A model generated the notes under the pieces. The model was not told where the DNA came from and ran no database searches. It saw only the letters and a program-made list of their open reading frames with translations. This document shows positions 35,221-43,884 of a stretch of 64,000 nt of DNA, in pieces. Position 1 is the stretch's first letter, and each line of letters begins with the position of its first letter. Source of the DNA: Hyphomicrobiales bacterium (GTDB taxonomy: Bacteria > Pseudomonadota > Alphaproteobacteria > Rhizobiales > Aestuariivirgaceae). Both the position numbers and the translations under genes were made by a program. The DNA is taken from contig JALXCV010000026.1 in NCBI GenBank assembly GCA_026990765.1, positions 1-64,000 on the forward strand, written 5' to 3'.

Positions 35221-35305
35221 TTCTCCTGATAATTATTTCTTTCAATAAGCCCGGCGGGGGTGGCCAACCTATAGCGTTGATACGTAAGCAATATTCACCC
35301 AATCA

Positions 35306-35360
35306 CCCCTACCTTTGCCCCTACCTTTCTGAAAGGTAGCACCATTGTCAGGGGCAAAGG
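35306..35360. repeat. Nested direct and inverted repeats
   Basis: CCCCTACCTTT occurs twice in a row with a 12-bp period (35306-35316, 35318-35328). The second copy starts a perfect dyad CTACCTTTC-T-GAAAGGTAG (35321-35339), and an outer pair CCTTTGCCCCT / AGGGGCAAAGG (35312-35322, 35350-35360) encloses it. Such layering can form a cruciform or bind a protein cooperatively. It is in the gene-poor stretch between the glycosylase-like gene and the IS remnant. Confidence 0.6.
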
Positions 35361-35490
35361 CCAAGGGCAGAAAATAGCAAAAAGGTAATGCAGGGAAGAA
35401 AAGTGTGTCAGAATTGGAAAATTTACAGCCAGGAAAAACCCATTTCACCTGACGAAAAAACCATCAATTTATTGAAAAAGCTGCTCATAC

Positions 35491-35545
35491 GGGGTCACAA
35501 ATGACCCTCAAAGCACATGCTATTTTGTGACCCCATTGTGACCCC
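35491..35545. repeat. Inverted and direct copies of TTGTGACCCC
   Basis: GGGGTCACAAA (35491-35501) is the inverse of TTTGTGACCCC (35524-35534), and TTGTGACCCC is repeated at 35536-35545. The three copies lie about 80 bp before the IS481 remnant and could be recombination or binding sites. They are not the terminal repeats of the IS. Confidence 0.5.
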
Positions 35546-35622
35546 AGCGGGTTTTTTGAGGTTGAAAAATCTTGCTAAGTCATTTGAGCTTATCGAGAGA
35601 TAGCTGACAGTTTATTCCGGAC

Positions 35623-36547
35623 ACATGGTTTACACAATTTGCATTTTGGGAGCTCCCGAGATGCCTTGGAAAGAGTGTAAACCGATGGACGAACGTTTAA
35701 AATTCATTGCCCGCCTGCTTGAGGGTGAACAGATGGCACCGCTTTGTCGTGAGTTCGGCATTTCGCGGGTCACAGGCTACAAGATATTCAATCGCTACAA
35801 GGAATGCGGGCTGGATGGTCTCAATGACTGCTCGCGCCGCCCCTATCGCCAGGCCAACAGGCTGCCTTTTCAGATTGAGCGCACCATTTTGGGTCTGAAA
35901 AAGGAATATCCCGGTTGGGGAGCACCAAAGATCCGCGACAAGCTGATCCGTCAATACCCCATGATCAAACCACCGGCAATCTCCACTGTTCATGCCGTGC
36001 TTGACCGCCACGGCCTCGTCAAACGCAGAAAGAGACGCAAATACAAGGCTCAAGGCACAGCCCTTTCAAAAGCCCTTTTGCCCAACCAGTTGTGGTGTGC
36101 CGATTACAAGGGGGAGTTCAGGCTTGGCAAACCACCCGCCTTCAACTTCCTTCAGCAGCAACAGACCTTTGACCACTTCATTGAGGTTTACAACAATCAA
36201 AGACCCCATCAGGGCCTTGCCGGTGCCTATCCCGGCGATATCTTTACACCTTCACCGCGTGTCTACGAGCCGCCGAGTGAACCCGATTATCCCTTCCATG
36301 ACCGCACCGTGCGCGTCACACGCTGTGGCAGAATTTGCATCGGAAAGCGCAAAATAAACCTCAGCCAGGTCTTTGCAGGCCAAATCCTCTGCTTGAGAGA
36401 AGTCGAAGACCAGATTTGGCTGGTCAGCTTCATGCACTATGATTTAGGATTCTTTGACAACACGGAGGACAGGGTAGAACCAGCAACAAACCCATTCGCG
36501 CCGGAGAAAGTGTAAACCATCTCTCCGGTATAATCTGTAAACCATGT
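35623..36547 (+). mobile_element. IS481-family element, internally deleted
   Basis: The transposase-like gene is bracketed by imperfect terminal inverted repeats: ACATGGTTTACA at 35623-35634 and TGTAAACCATGT at 36536-36547, with partial matches further in. A second GTAAACCAT lies inside the right end at about 36512. GAC flanks both sides, perhaps part of a target duplication. The element lies 24 bp from the 3' end of tRNA-Arg. Total length about 925 bp, shorter than active relatives because the transposase has lost its core. Confidence 0.7.
35658..36515 (+). pseudogene. IS481-family transposase with in-frame loss of the catalytic core
   Basis: The ATG at 35658 (MPWKECKPMDERLKF) is the usual IS481 start; the frame runs 285 codons. 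The N-terminal helix-turn-helix (CREFGISRVTGYKIFNRYKE) and the first catalytic region (LWCADYKGEFRLG) are intact. The sequence then jumps straight to KPPAFNFLQQQQTFDHFIEV, which in full-length relatives lies about 110 residues later. The second Asp and the catalytic Glu of the DDE triad are therefore missing, though no stop or frameshift is present. It can probably still bind its ends but not transpose. Confidence 0.82.
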
Positions 36548-36570
36548 GACAAGAACGGACCATTGGAGAG

Positions 36571-36647
36571 TGGCGCACCGAGGAGGATTCGAACCCCCGA
36601 CCCCTTGATTCGTAGTCAAGTACTCTATCCAGCTGAGCTATCGGTGC
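36571..36647 (-). tRNA. tRNA-Arg (anticodon ACG)
   Basis: The minus strand reads GCACCGA (acceptor), TAGCTCAGCTGGATAGAGT (D arm), CTTGA-CTACGAA-TCAAG (anticodon arm, ACG), a short variable loop, GGGTTCGAATCC in the T arm, TCGGTGC, then discriminator G and an encoded CCA. All stems pair. ACG is converted to ICG and reads CGU, CGC and CGA. Its 3' end faces the IS and accessory stretch, a common integration side. Confidence 0.95.
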
Positions 36648-36848
36648 CAGGACGATATATGGCTTTGCCATTAGTCGAGGCCTTCTCCTAATGTAATGTG
36701 GGGGTAAAGGCAAGGTTTGTTTTTGTGTTTTAATGAATTTTTTAGGGGTTAAAAGCCTCTGACGGTTCAGCTTGCACTTGATAGTTGCCGCATTATGTCC
36801 CAAATCTTAGCCAGTATCCAATATGATTTCGACAGAAAGCTATTTTTA

Positions 36849-37262
36849 ATGACTAATACTGTGAGCCTGCATCAGGCGCTGATATATGTGATGGTTACCA
36901 TGACTGCAGTGGATGCAAAAATTGGTGACCGTGAGCTTAAACGTATAGGAAGGCTGGTACAGACTATGCCGGTATTTGACGGGTTTGATGTCGGCAGGCT
37001 TACCCATGTTTCTCAAGAATGCGGAGAAATGCTGCAGGTGGATGGCGGGCTTGAGGCCGTGCTTGGGCTGATCAGTGAAGCTGTACCGCCACATCTGAAG
37101 GAAACAGCTTATGCAATCGGTGTTGAAATTGCAGTATCTGATCTTAATATTGCGGCTGAAGAAATCAGGTTTCTGGCCAGATTGCGCGATGCGCTCGGGC
37201 TGGACAAGCTGACAACAGCTGCAATTGAGCGTGGTGCAACTGCACGCTATCAGTCAGTTTAA
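36849..37262 (+). CDS. TerB-like (DUF533-type) helical protein
   Basis: Starting at the second Met (36849, MTNTVSLHQAL) gives 137 residues; the first Met at 36795 would add 18 residues. It is a small all-helical TerB-like protein: VYVMVTMTAVDAKIGDREL-type start with an acidic metal-binding pattern and a second half AYAIGVEIAVSDLNIAAEEIRFLARLRDALGL that mirrors it. Such proteins are linked to tellurite or stress responses, but many standalone copies have no known role. Confidence 0.7.
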   Translation: MTNTVSLHQALIYVMVTMTAVDAKIGDRELKRIGRLVQTMPVFDGFDVGRLTHVSQECGEMLQVDGGLEAVLGLISEAVPPHLKETAYAIGVEIAVSDLNIAAEEIRFLARLRDALGLDKLTTAAIERGATARYQSV

Positions 37263-37287
37263 CCACTTAATTCTTACAAGTATCCAT

Positions 37288-38196
37288 TTAATCCTTATAA
37301 GTACTCATCGGAAAGAATTGCCGGTATACGCGCTCAAACCTGCCCGATGCCTGCATACGGTCAAGTCCGTAGTCCAGATATTCCCGCATCCTTGTATTGC
37401 CACGTGCGACAGCAAAGGCAAGTGGCGGGCTGAACCTTTCAGGATCAATGAATCCGTCACCGATGAACTGGCAGCAATCGTGGGACTTGTCTGATTTCAA
37501 CCAGAACATGATCTTAAGCGCATCGCCAAAAAATACATCAATGGCGCTGGTTCGTAGCGCTTCATAGGCGGCGGCAGGCTGTTTGAACTGGCGCAGCTTG
37601 CTGCGTGCAAACATGGTTTTGAGATAATCTGCGTGGGCACTATCAGCTATTACGCCCAAACGTTTGCCGGAAAAGTTCTTGATGTCAGCATTGGTGAAAT
37701 TATCATTGCGGCGAACAACAAACCTGGCCATTGGCCGGTAATATGGCCGGGTGAAATCCAGTTTTTCCAGATTGAGGTCATTTATCTGCAATCCTGCAAT
37801 AGCTGCATCTGCTTCACCTGCAATCAGAGCCTTACTGATCTGGCTGAACGGCTTGATGATGAACTGACATTTGGCCCGCAAGATTTTGCATACCCCGTCA
37901 GCTACAGCAATATCGAAACCGGTAAGCTTGTTACTGGTATCGCGGTAAGAAAACGGGGGAAAGTCATCTGAAGTCAAGAACCGGATGGAACGGACCTCAT
38001 TCAAGGCAGGTTCTGCAGCTGACTGGTTGATAAAGCGAAATTTGGGAACAATAAAGTTTTTGCCGCTGTCGGCAAATGCCCGATGGGAAATAGCTGTGCT
38101 GGTATTTACCAAAACAACAACAACCACAGATAGAACCATGACCCTGATTATGCAACTATAACTATTTTTTAGTGTCGAATAGTTTTTATTTTTCAT
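37288..38196 (-). CDS. Periplasmic solute-binding protein, family 3 type
   Basis: A 302-residue protein with a membrane-targeting N-terminus (about 15-42, ending AFADS) and a type 3 solute-binding fold: IRFLTSDDFPPFSYRDTSNKLTGFDIAVADGV, then GEADAAIAGLQIN, FTRPYYRPMARFVVR and GKRLGVIADSAHADYL. It should bind an amino acid or similar small molecule. No permease or ATPase genes are adjacent, so it may act as a sensor or a receptor with partners elsewhere. It is divergent from the glycosyltransferase gene, 70 bp away. Confidence 0.82.
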   Translation of the reverse strand: MKNKNYSTLKNSYSCIIRVMVLSVVVVVLVNTSTAISHRAFADSGKNFIVPKFRFINQSAAEPALNEVRSIRFLTSDDFPPFSYRDTSNKLTGFDIAVADGVCKILRAKCQFIIKPFSQISKALIAGEADAAIAGLQINDLNLEKLDFTRPYYRPMARFVVRRNDNFTNADIKNFSGKRLGVIADSAHADYLKTMFARSKLRQFKQPAAAYEALRTSAIDVFFGDALKIMFWLKSDKSHDCCQFIGDGFIDPERFSPPLAFAVARGNTRMREYLDYGLDRMQASGRFERVYRQFFPMSTYKD

Positions 38197-38266
38197 ATTA
38201 TGCTTTTATATTTCTTGTTTTTGTGTTTTATTTCCGTAACGGAGTTTGGGGGTGTAAAATAACTGG

Positions 38267-39946
38267 ATGAATATTGGTGGTGAACCTTATATTATACGGA
38301 AAACCGGCCATCCATTTTTTGCCACCCGCGATGAGCTTGTAAATGCGTGTCGCAATCTGAGCGACCGTCAGGCAAAACAGGCAATGCGAACCCGGATTAT
38401 GCCATTTATTATCATGCCTGGCAAAATTTACTATGTAACGGCTGGCCAGAATGCTCGAAACATGGCAAACCGGCTCGGATTGGAAGTAGTGGCCATTGCC
38501 AGACAAGATGACATGGTATTTGCGTTCCAAAAGGTCTTTTCCCGTCAGATTTTGTATAATTCCCGATTCCATTTAAGGAACACCATTCCCGCCTATAGTG
38601 CTGCCAGACGCATCACAGCAATCCAGACCATAATTTTTAGCGTTTTGCTGAGTCTGGTCTCTTATCTGTGGTGGTCAAGCCCTGATCTGGTCATGATTGC
38701 CTTTTCAATTGGCTTTTCATTGATATTCCTGAGTGTTACTGCAATCAGGATCTCCTCTGTAATTGCTGATAATCAGCAAAAATCCGCACCCGTAATTGTT
38801 AATCGTCGTGGACCCTTACCTGTTTATACAATATTTGTTCCCCTGTTCAAGGAGGCAGGGATCATTGACCAGTTACTGGCCGGACTTGACCGCCTGAATT
38901 ACCCAAAAGACCGGCTGGATATCAAACTGATACTGGAGGCAAGCGATCATCAGACCATTAACTGCCTGAGACAATACACTTTGCCGGATTATTATGAAAT
39001 AATTATGGTGCCTGATGCCCTGCCACGTACCAAGCCCAAGGCCATGAATTACGCCCTGCCATTTGCCAAAGGCAGTTATGCGGTGATTTATGATGCCGAA
39101 GACATTCCTCAACCTGACCAATTACTGAAAGCACTTGACAAATTTGCGGCAAGCCCGCCTGAAATTGTCTGCCTGCAGGCAAGGCTTACATATTATAACG
39201 CCAATGAAAACTGGCTGACGCGTCAGTTCACCATTGAATATGCAGTATTGTTTGACCTGTTACTACCCATGCTTGCATCCCAACATGCACCCCTGCCGCT
39301 TGGTGGAACCTCCAATCATTTCAGAATGGAAGCATTGCGGCAATTGGGCGGATGGGATCCGTTTAATGTTACCGAAGATGCTGATCTTGGCATGCGGCTG
39401 GCGCGATTTGGATGGCGGGCCGCCATGCTTGAATCAGATACATTCGAGGAAGCTGCCAATTCAGGCAGAAACTGGATGATGCAACGCGCCAGATGGCTAA
39501 AGGGGTGGATGCAGACATGGTTGGTGCATATGCGGAACCCTGTCAGAACCGCCAGGGAAATGGATCTGATGGACTTCATGTTTTTTCAGATACTGGTTGC
39601 CGGTATCGTGGTTTCAACTCTCAGCCATCCCCTGTTTCTGATCGCTACAATAATTGCCATTATTAATGGCACCATGTTGTCATTTAATGGCGTGTTCATC
39701 AATAATCTGGTTTCAGCTTCTGGGGTGATCGTATTTATATCAGGATATGCAGTGATGATATGGGCCGGATTCCGGGCGGTCAAAATTCGCAGATTGTCAG
39801 TTTTGCGCTGGCAGGTGCTTTATATGCCAGTATACTGGCTGTTAATGTCAGTTGCCGGATGGCTGGCCTTATGGCAGTTTATCAGCAGCCCGTTCCACTG
39901 GAACAAAACCCGGCATGGGCTGTCACGTATAAGGCCCCGGCGCTAA
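38267..39946 (+). CDS. Membrane family 2 glycosyltransferase (processive type)
   Basis: A 559-residue protein. Residues 1-120 form a soluble N-terminal domain that resembles the N-terminal domain of type II secretion ATPases; then come two membrane helices (about 120-165), a GT2 domain (PVYTIFVPLFKEAGIIDQLL; DAEDIPQP; TEDADLGMRL; QRARWLKGWMQTW) and several C-terminal helices. The D, DxD-like, ED and QxxRW-type motifs mark a processive polysaccharide synthase-like enzyme. Donor and product are unknown, and no partner secretion genes are adjacent. Confidence 0.85.
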   Translation: MNIGGEPYIIRKTGHPFFATRDELVNACRNLSDRQAKQAMRTRIMPFIIMPGKIYYVTAGQNARNMANRLGLEVVAIARQDDMVFAFQKVFSRQILYNSRFHLRNTIPAYSAARRITAIQTIIFSVLLSLVSYLWWSSPDLVMIAFSIGFSLIFLSVTAIRISSVIADNQQKSAPVIVNRRGPLPVYTIFVPLFKEAGIIDQLLAGLDRLNYPKDRLDIKLILEASDHQTINCLRQYTLPDYYEIIMVPDALPRTKPKAMNYALPFAKGSYAVIYDAEDIPQPDQLLKALDKFAASPPEIVCLQARLTYYNANENWLTRQFTIEYAVLFDLLLPMLASQHAPLPLGGTSNHFRMEALRQLGGWDPFNVTEDADLGMRLARFGWRAAMLESDTFEEAANSGRNWMMQRARWLKGWMQTWLVHMRNPVRTAREMDLMDFMFFQILVAGIVVSTLSHPLFLIATIIAIINGTMLSFNGVFINNLVSASGVIVFISGYAVMIWAGFRAVKIRRLSVLRWQVLYMPVYWLLMSVAGWLALWQFISSPFHWNKTRHGLSRIRPRR

Positions 39947-39956
39947 TAGCTTTACT

Positions 39957-40400
39957 TCAACTGGTTGCCTTGAAATCAACTTCGCCGGCCCGTACTTTCT
40001 GGCAATAGGTGCGGTCATCGGGGTTTTCAACTGCGGTTACCATGGACCGGGTAAACTCGTTCAATTCTTCATCGCTGATCACATCCATGATCTTTCCCAA
40101 AAGATCCGGCCTTACATGAGCGCTGGTATAGCTGCCATCTTTCAGTTCCAGCATGATCGTGGCCATACGGTAATTATTCTCATCAGTTTCATTTTCAGCA
40201 AAGAAAATCTCCTGATTCATAAGCATCAGCCGGTCATACTCAGCCTCAATGATTTCAACCATATCATCTGCCGTATCTTCACTGATCAGGGCTTCAAACA
40301 TTCCATTATCAGCTTTTGTCTGAAAGACTATTTTGTTGTTCTGTAAAAAATCACAAAAAAGATTAAACGGCTTTTCATGAAAAAGAATATATTCAAGCAT
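39957..40400 (-). CDS. Conserved acidic hypothetical protein
   Basis: Starting at MLEYILFHEKPFNLF (40400) gives 147 residues; the longer frame start is not supported. It is an acidic cytosolic protein of a conserved but uncharacterised family (ISEDTADDMVEIIEAEYDRLMLMNQEIFF; ELNEFTRSMVTAVENPDDRTYCQKVR). It is convergent with the glycosyltransferase (10 bp apart) and divergent from the radical SAM gene. Confidence 0.6.
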   Translation of the reverse strand: MLEYILFHEKPFNLFCDFLQNNKIVFQTKADNGMFEALISEDTADDMVEIIEAEYDRLMLMNQEIFFAENETDENNYRMATIMLELKDGSYTSAHVRPDLLGKIMDVISDEELNEFTRSMVTAVENPDDRTYCQKVRAGEVDFKATS

Positions 40401-40548
40401 CGGGAATTCCAGCCATGGGATAATATTAACGGTCACAAAACCGTGAGGGATATTGTATTGGATCAATTTATCAAATTTGATATTGCCAACAGCTTCAATA
40501 TAGCTGATTTTCAGACTAAATCAAAAATACGCGAAAGACCGAAGCTTC

Positions 40549-41547
40549 ATGAACCAGATAACCAGACATTTAAGAGGCAGCAGGAATGCTTTCAAGGCAG
40601 GCAAGTTCAATAATCCGCTATTAACCGCCAAGGGAGAAGAACGGGCCGAGGTCAGGCTCGAAAGTCTGGATACATTATGGATCAATACCGGAACCTTGTG
40701 CAATATCACCTGCAAGAACTGTTACATTGATTCATCGCCAAAAAATAATGATCTGGTTTATTTTCCCCTTGCTGAACTGGTAAAGCTGCTTGATGAAATT
40801 GCGATCATGAAAACCGGCACCCGTGAGATCGGGTTTACCGGGGGTGAACCATTCATGAATCCGCAAATGCCGAAAATGATGCGACTGGCACTGGAACGCG
40901 GATTTGAGGTGCTGGTCCTGACCAATGCCATGCAGCCCATGCAGCGCAAAAAAACCAGGGCTGAACTGATCGCTCTTAAAGATGAGTTTGGCGACAGGCT
41001 GACTTTGAGAATATCTCTTGATCATTATACCAGGCAGTTGCATGAGCGCGAACGCGGGGCTGGCAGCTGGGATATTACGGTTGAGGGTATTGACTGGCTG
41101 GCGGGAAATGGCTTTTCCATCGCCATTGCCGGGCGCACCTGCTGGGGAGAGGATGAATTGAGCGAAAGGGTTGGGTATGAAAAGCTGATGCAGGAAAAAC
41201 ACTGGCCTATTGACTGCTCCAATCCGGCCCAGCTTTCATTATTTCCAGAAATGGACTTGCAGGTCGAGGTTCCCGAGATCACTACTGCCTGCTGGGAAAT
41301 TCTGGGCAAACATCCAAGTGATGTCATGTGCGCCACCAGCCGCATGGTAGTGTTGCGCAAGGGCAGGGAGCGCCCTGCCATTTTGCCATGTACACTGATT
41401 GCCTATGATGAGAAGTTTGAAATGGGAGATTGCCTTGCCGATGCCATGAAAAAAGATGGTGGTAATTTTTCCCGCGGTGCGGTTAAACTGAACCATCCAC
41501 ACTGCTCAAAATTTTGTGTTTTGGGTGGAGGCAGTTGTTCAGTTTAA
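40549..41547 (+). CDS. Radical SAM protein with C-terminal cysteine cluster
   Basis: A 332-residue enzyme. CNITCKNCYID (about 45-55) is the CX3CX2C site of the SAM-binding [4Fe-4S] cluster, and GFTGGEPFMNP is the SAM glycine motif. The C-terminal part has further Cys in MCATSRMVV, PCTLIAYDEKFEMGDC and HCSKFCVLGGGSC, arranged like a SPASM/Twitch auxiliary cluster region. Such enzymes often modify peptides or cofactors. No obvious precursor peptide is next to it. The substrate is unknown. Confidence 0.85.
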   Translation: MNQITRHLRGSRNAFKAGKFNNPLLTAKGEERAEVRLESLDTLWINTGTLCNITCKNCYIDSSPKNNDLVYFPLAELVKLLDEIAIMKTGTREIGFTGGEPFMNPQMPKMMRLALERGFEVLVLTNAMQPMQRKKTRAELIALKDEFGDRLTLRISLDHYTRQLHERERGAGSWDITVEGIDWLAGNGFSIAIAGRTCWGEDELSERVGYEKLMQEKHWPIDCSNPAQLSLFPEMDLQVEVPEITTACWEILGKHPSDVMCATSRMVVLRKGRERPAILPCTLIAYDEKFEMGDCLADAMKKDGGNFSRGAVKLNHPHCSKFCVLGGGSCSV

Positions 41548-41646
41548 TAATTGGCTAACCTCAATAAACAACCCGTCAGTTGCAGATTGAAATATAGCGC
41601 ATAGTGTGGCAATAGTCATACAAACAATATTATATCGGGCGGAAGA

Positions 41647-42591
41647 TTGTCTCACCACAATAATAAATCTCTGGGTATTGCCAGCGTTCTGATTGGTGTC
41701 AGTGCAATGTCATTGATGGATGCTGTGGTCAAATGGTTGTCAGCAGACTATCCATTGCATGAAATTGTAATGTTCCGCTCAGTACTGGCCCTGTTTTTAA
41801 CCCTGATCATCATTCATTTTGAAGGCGGTATCAGGATGTTGCTGACCGGGCAGCCGGGCATGCACATAATCCGTGGATTGATGGTTGCTGTTGCCAATAT
41901 GACATTTTACCTGGCTTTGGCTGTCATGCCGATTGCCGAGGCAACGGCGCTGTTCTTCATTGCTCCCTTACTGATTACCGGCCTGTCAGTACCGTTCCTT
42001 GGCGAAACTGTCGGCTGGAGGCGCTGGCTGGCAATCATCATGGGCTTTGTCGGTGTACTGGTGATGATGGGGGTTGGCACCGGCATTATCAAATTTGTGG
42101 CTATCTTGCCGCTGATTGCAGCACTTGCCTATGCGGGAACCCAATTAATGGCTCGCAAAATCGGTATCATGGACAAGGCTTCGGTAATGTCCTTTTACAT
42201 TACCATCACTTTCATAATCATATCTGCCGGTTTTGGAATAATTGCCGGTGATGGCAAATTTGCCGATCAGGAAAGTGCATCACTGATATTCCTGTTCAGA
42301 GCCTGGATATGGCCTGATACTCAAGGCATGTTGCTGATGATAGCTGCCGGGGTGCTGGTGACTATTGTGGGTTATGCCTTGTCGCAAGCCTATCGGGTTA
42401 CCGAAGCCAATATAATTGCACCATTTGAATATATTGCCCTGCCCCTGTCAGTTATCTGGGGTCTGCTTATATGGAGCGAAGTTCCAGATACACGTTCAGC
42501 AATCGGCATAATCATGATCTTCATATCCGGGCTTTATGTCTATATCCGCGAACAAAGACTTACAAAAGCTGATCATGCTTCAAACGGGTGA
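41647..42591 (+). CDS. DMT-superfamily (EamA) transporter
   Basis: A 314-residue membrane protein with about ten helices in two EamA repeats (GIASVLIGVSAMSLMDAVVKWL at the start; AALAYAGTQLMARKIG begins the second half). It opens with a TTG start. Members export amino acids or other metabolites; the substrate cannot be told. Its 3' end overlaps the convergent dCTP deaminase gene by 19 bp. Confidence 0.88.
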   Translation: MSHHNNKSLGIASVLIGVSAMSLMDAVVKWLSADYPLHEIVMFRSVLALFLTLIIIHFEGGIRMLLTGQPGMHIIRGLMVAVANMTFYLALAVMPIAEATALFFIAPLLITGLSVPFLGETVGWRRWLAIIMGFVGVLVMMGVGTGIIKFVAILPLIAALAYAGTQLMARKIGIMDKASVMSFYITITFIIISAGFGIIAGDGKFADQESASLIFLFRAWIWPDTQGMLLMIAAGVLVTIVGYALSQAYRVTEANIIAPFEYIALPLSVIWGLLIWSEVPDTRSAIGIIMIFISGLYVYIREQRLTKADHASNG

Positions 42592-43685
42592 AAATGCTTG
42601 GACAGTTTCAGACCCTGTTTTTGATAATTTGAGCCAATGCCCTGACCATAAACAAGTTCAGGTGGTTCGGTCAGTGGTTCATAAACAAGCCTGCCTATAA
42701 CCTGACCATCTTCCAGAATAAACGGTACTTCATGAGAGCGCACTTCAAGTACTGCGCGCGCGCCGGTGCCACCGCCTGACGCATCTCCAAAACCTGGATC
42801 AAAAAACCCGGCATAATGTACGCGAAATTCACCAACCAGCGGATTGAACGGCACCATTTCAGCTGCATGGGTGGGAGGCACCCTGACAGCTTCCTTGGAA
42901 GCCAGAATATAAAACTGATCAGGATCCAGCACCAGATCACCGCGTTGCCAGATCGGTTCCCAGAAATCACGTGGATCAAGGGCTGCTTTTTTATCGACAT
43001 CCACCAAACCAGCATGGCGCCTGGCTCTGAAACCAATTGGCTGATCAGGTTCAATCGAGGTTATATCAACGCTGAGGGCCAGACCATTGTCAATATTGGC
43101 CACACCGTGCGAAATCAGAGGTGCCTGTTCATGCAGCTCAATGATGGTTGCATCGCTCGGGGCTATTGATCCGCACCGGAAGCGCATTTGCGAAAGCCGC
43201 GACCCGGTACGGGCCAGAATGGTGAAGGTGCGCGGTGAAATTTCCACATAGAGCGGGCCTTGATAACCAGCTGGCACCTTGTCGAACTCGCGGGCATTGT
43301 CACATATCACCCGGGTGAATATATCAAGACGCCCGGTAGAACTTTTGGGATTGGCAGCAGCTGAAATATCTGTCGGCAGTTTCAAGTGTTCAAGCAGCGG
43401 GACAATATAAACGCAACCGGTTTCCAGCACCGCCCCCTCAACCAGAGATATTTCATGCAGGGACAAATCTTCCAGCCGGTCAGCAACAGTATTATCCGGT
43501 CCCGGCAGGAAAGAAGCACGCACCCGGTAGGCCTTGTTGCCAAGTCTTAGATCAAGACTGGCCGGCTGTATCTGGTCGGCATCCAGTTCAGTTTCGCAAT
43601 TAAGCAGCCCTTCATCAAAAAACCGGCGCAGCATATGGGCGGGCAGAATACCGGGGCAACTGGTATCAGTTTGTTGCTGGTTCAT
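42573..43685 (-). CDS. dcd: 2'-deoxycytidine 5'-triphosphate deaminase, alphaproteobacterial long form
   Basis: The ATG at 43685 (MNQQQTDTSCPGILPAHML) gives 370 residues; the frame extends upstream without a good start. The dUTPase-fold motifs are visible: IQPASLDLRLGNKAYRVRASF, AAANPKSSTGRLDIFTRVICD, and QMRFRCGS. It turns dCTP into dUTP for thymidylate synthesis. The family's two-part length, about twice that of E. coli Dcd, is usual in alphaproteobacteria. Confidence 0.88.
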   Translation of the reverse strand: MNQQQTDTSCPGILPAHMLRRFFDEGLLNCETELDADQIQPASLDLRLGNKAYRVRASFLPGPDNTVADRLEDLSLHEISLVEGAVLETGCVYIVPLLEHLKLPTDISAAANPKSSTGRLDIFTRVICDNAREFDKVPAGYQGPLYVEISPRTFTILARTGSRLSQMRFRCGSIAPSDATIIELHEQAPLISHGVANIDNGLALSVDITSIEPDQPIGFRARRHAGLVDVDKKAALDPRDFWEPIWQRGDLVLDPDQFYILASKEAVRVPPTHAAEMVPFNPLVGEFRVHYAGFFDPGFGDASGGGTGARAVLEVRSHEVPFILEDGQVIGRLVYEPLTEPPELVYGQGIGSNYQKQGLKLSKHFHPFEA

Positions 43686-43884
43686 TGCTGAAGGTTTCCT
43701 TCTGGTGAAATCATGGGGTGTAAAGCCTGGGTTTTTCTTCCATAACAGGATGAATATAACAAGTGAAAAGCATTTGTCAGCAGGTTTATCATCTGTTTCA
43801 CATATCAATGCGGCAAGAACAGCCTGCAGCATATGCTGCGCAATACAGGTTTAACCGCAACAGGAAATGGTCTATGGATTGATC

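Noticed and set aside
35100-35225. tRNA-like segment on the minus strand (TAGCTCAG followed by possible stems)
   Set aside because: Only the D-arm-like TAGCTCAG is present; there is no matching acceptor stem and no GTTCRA T loop.
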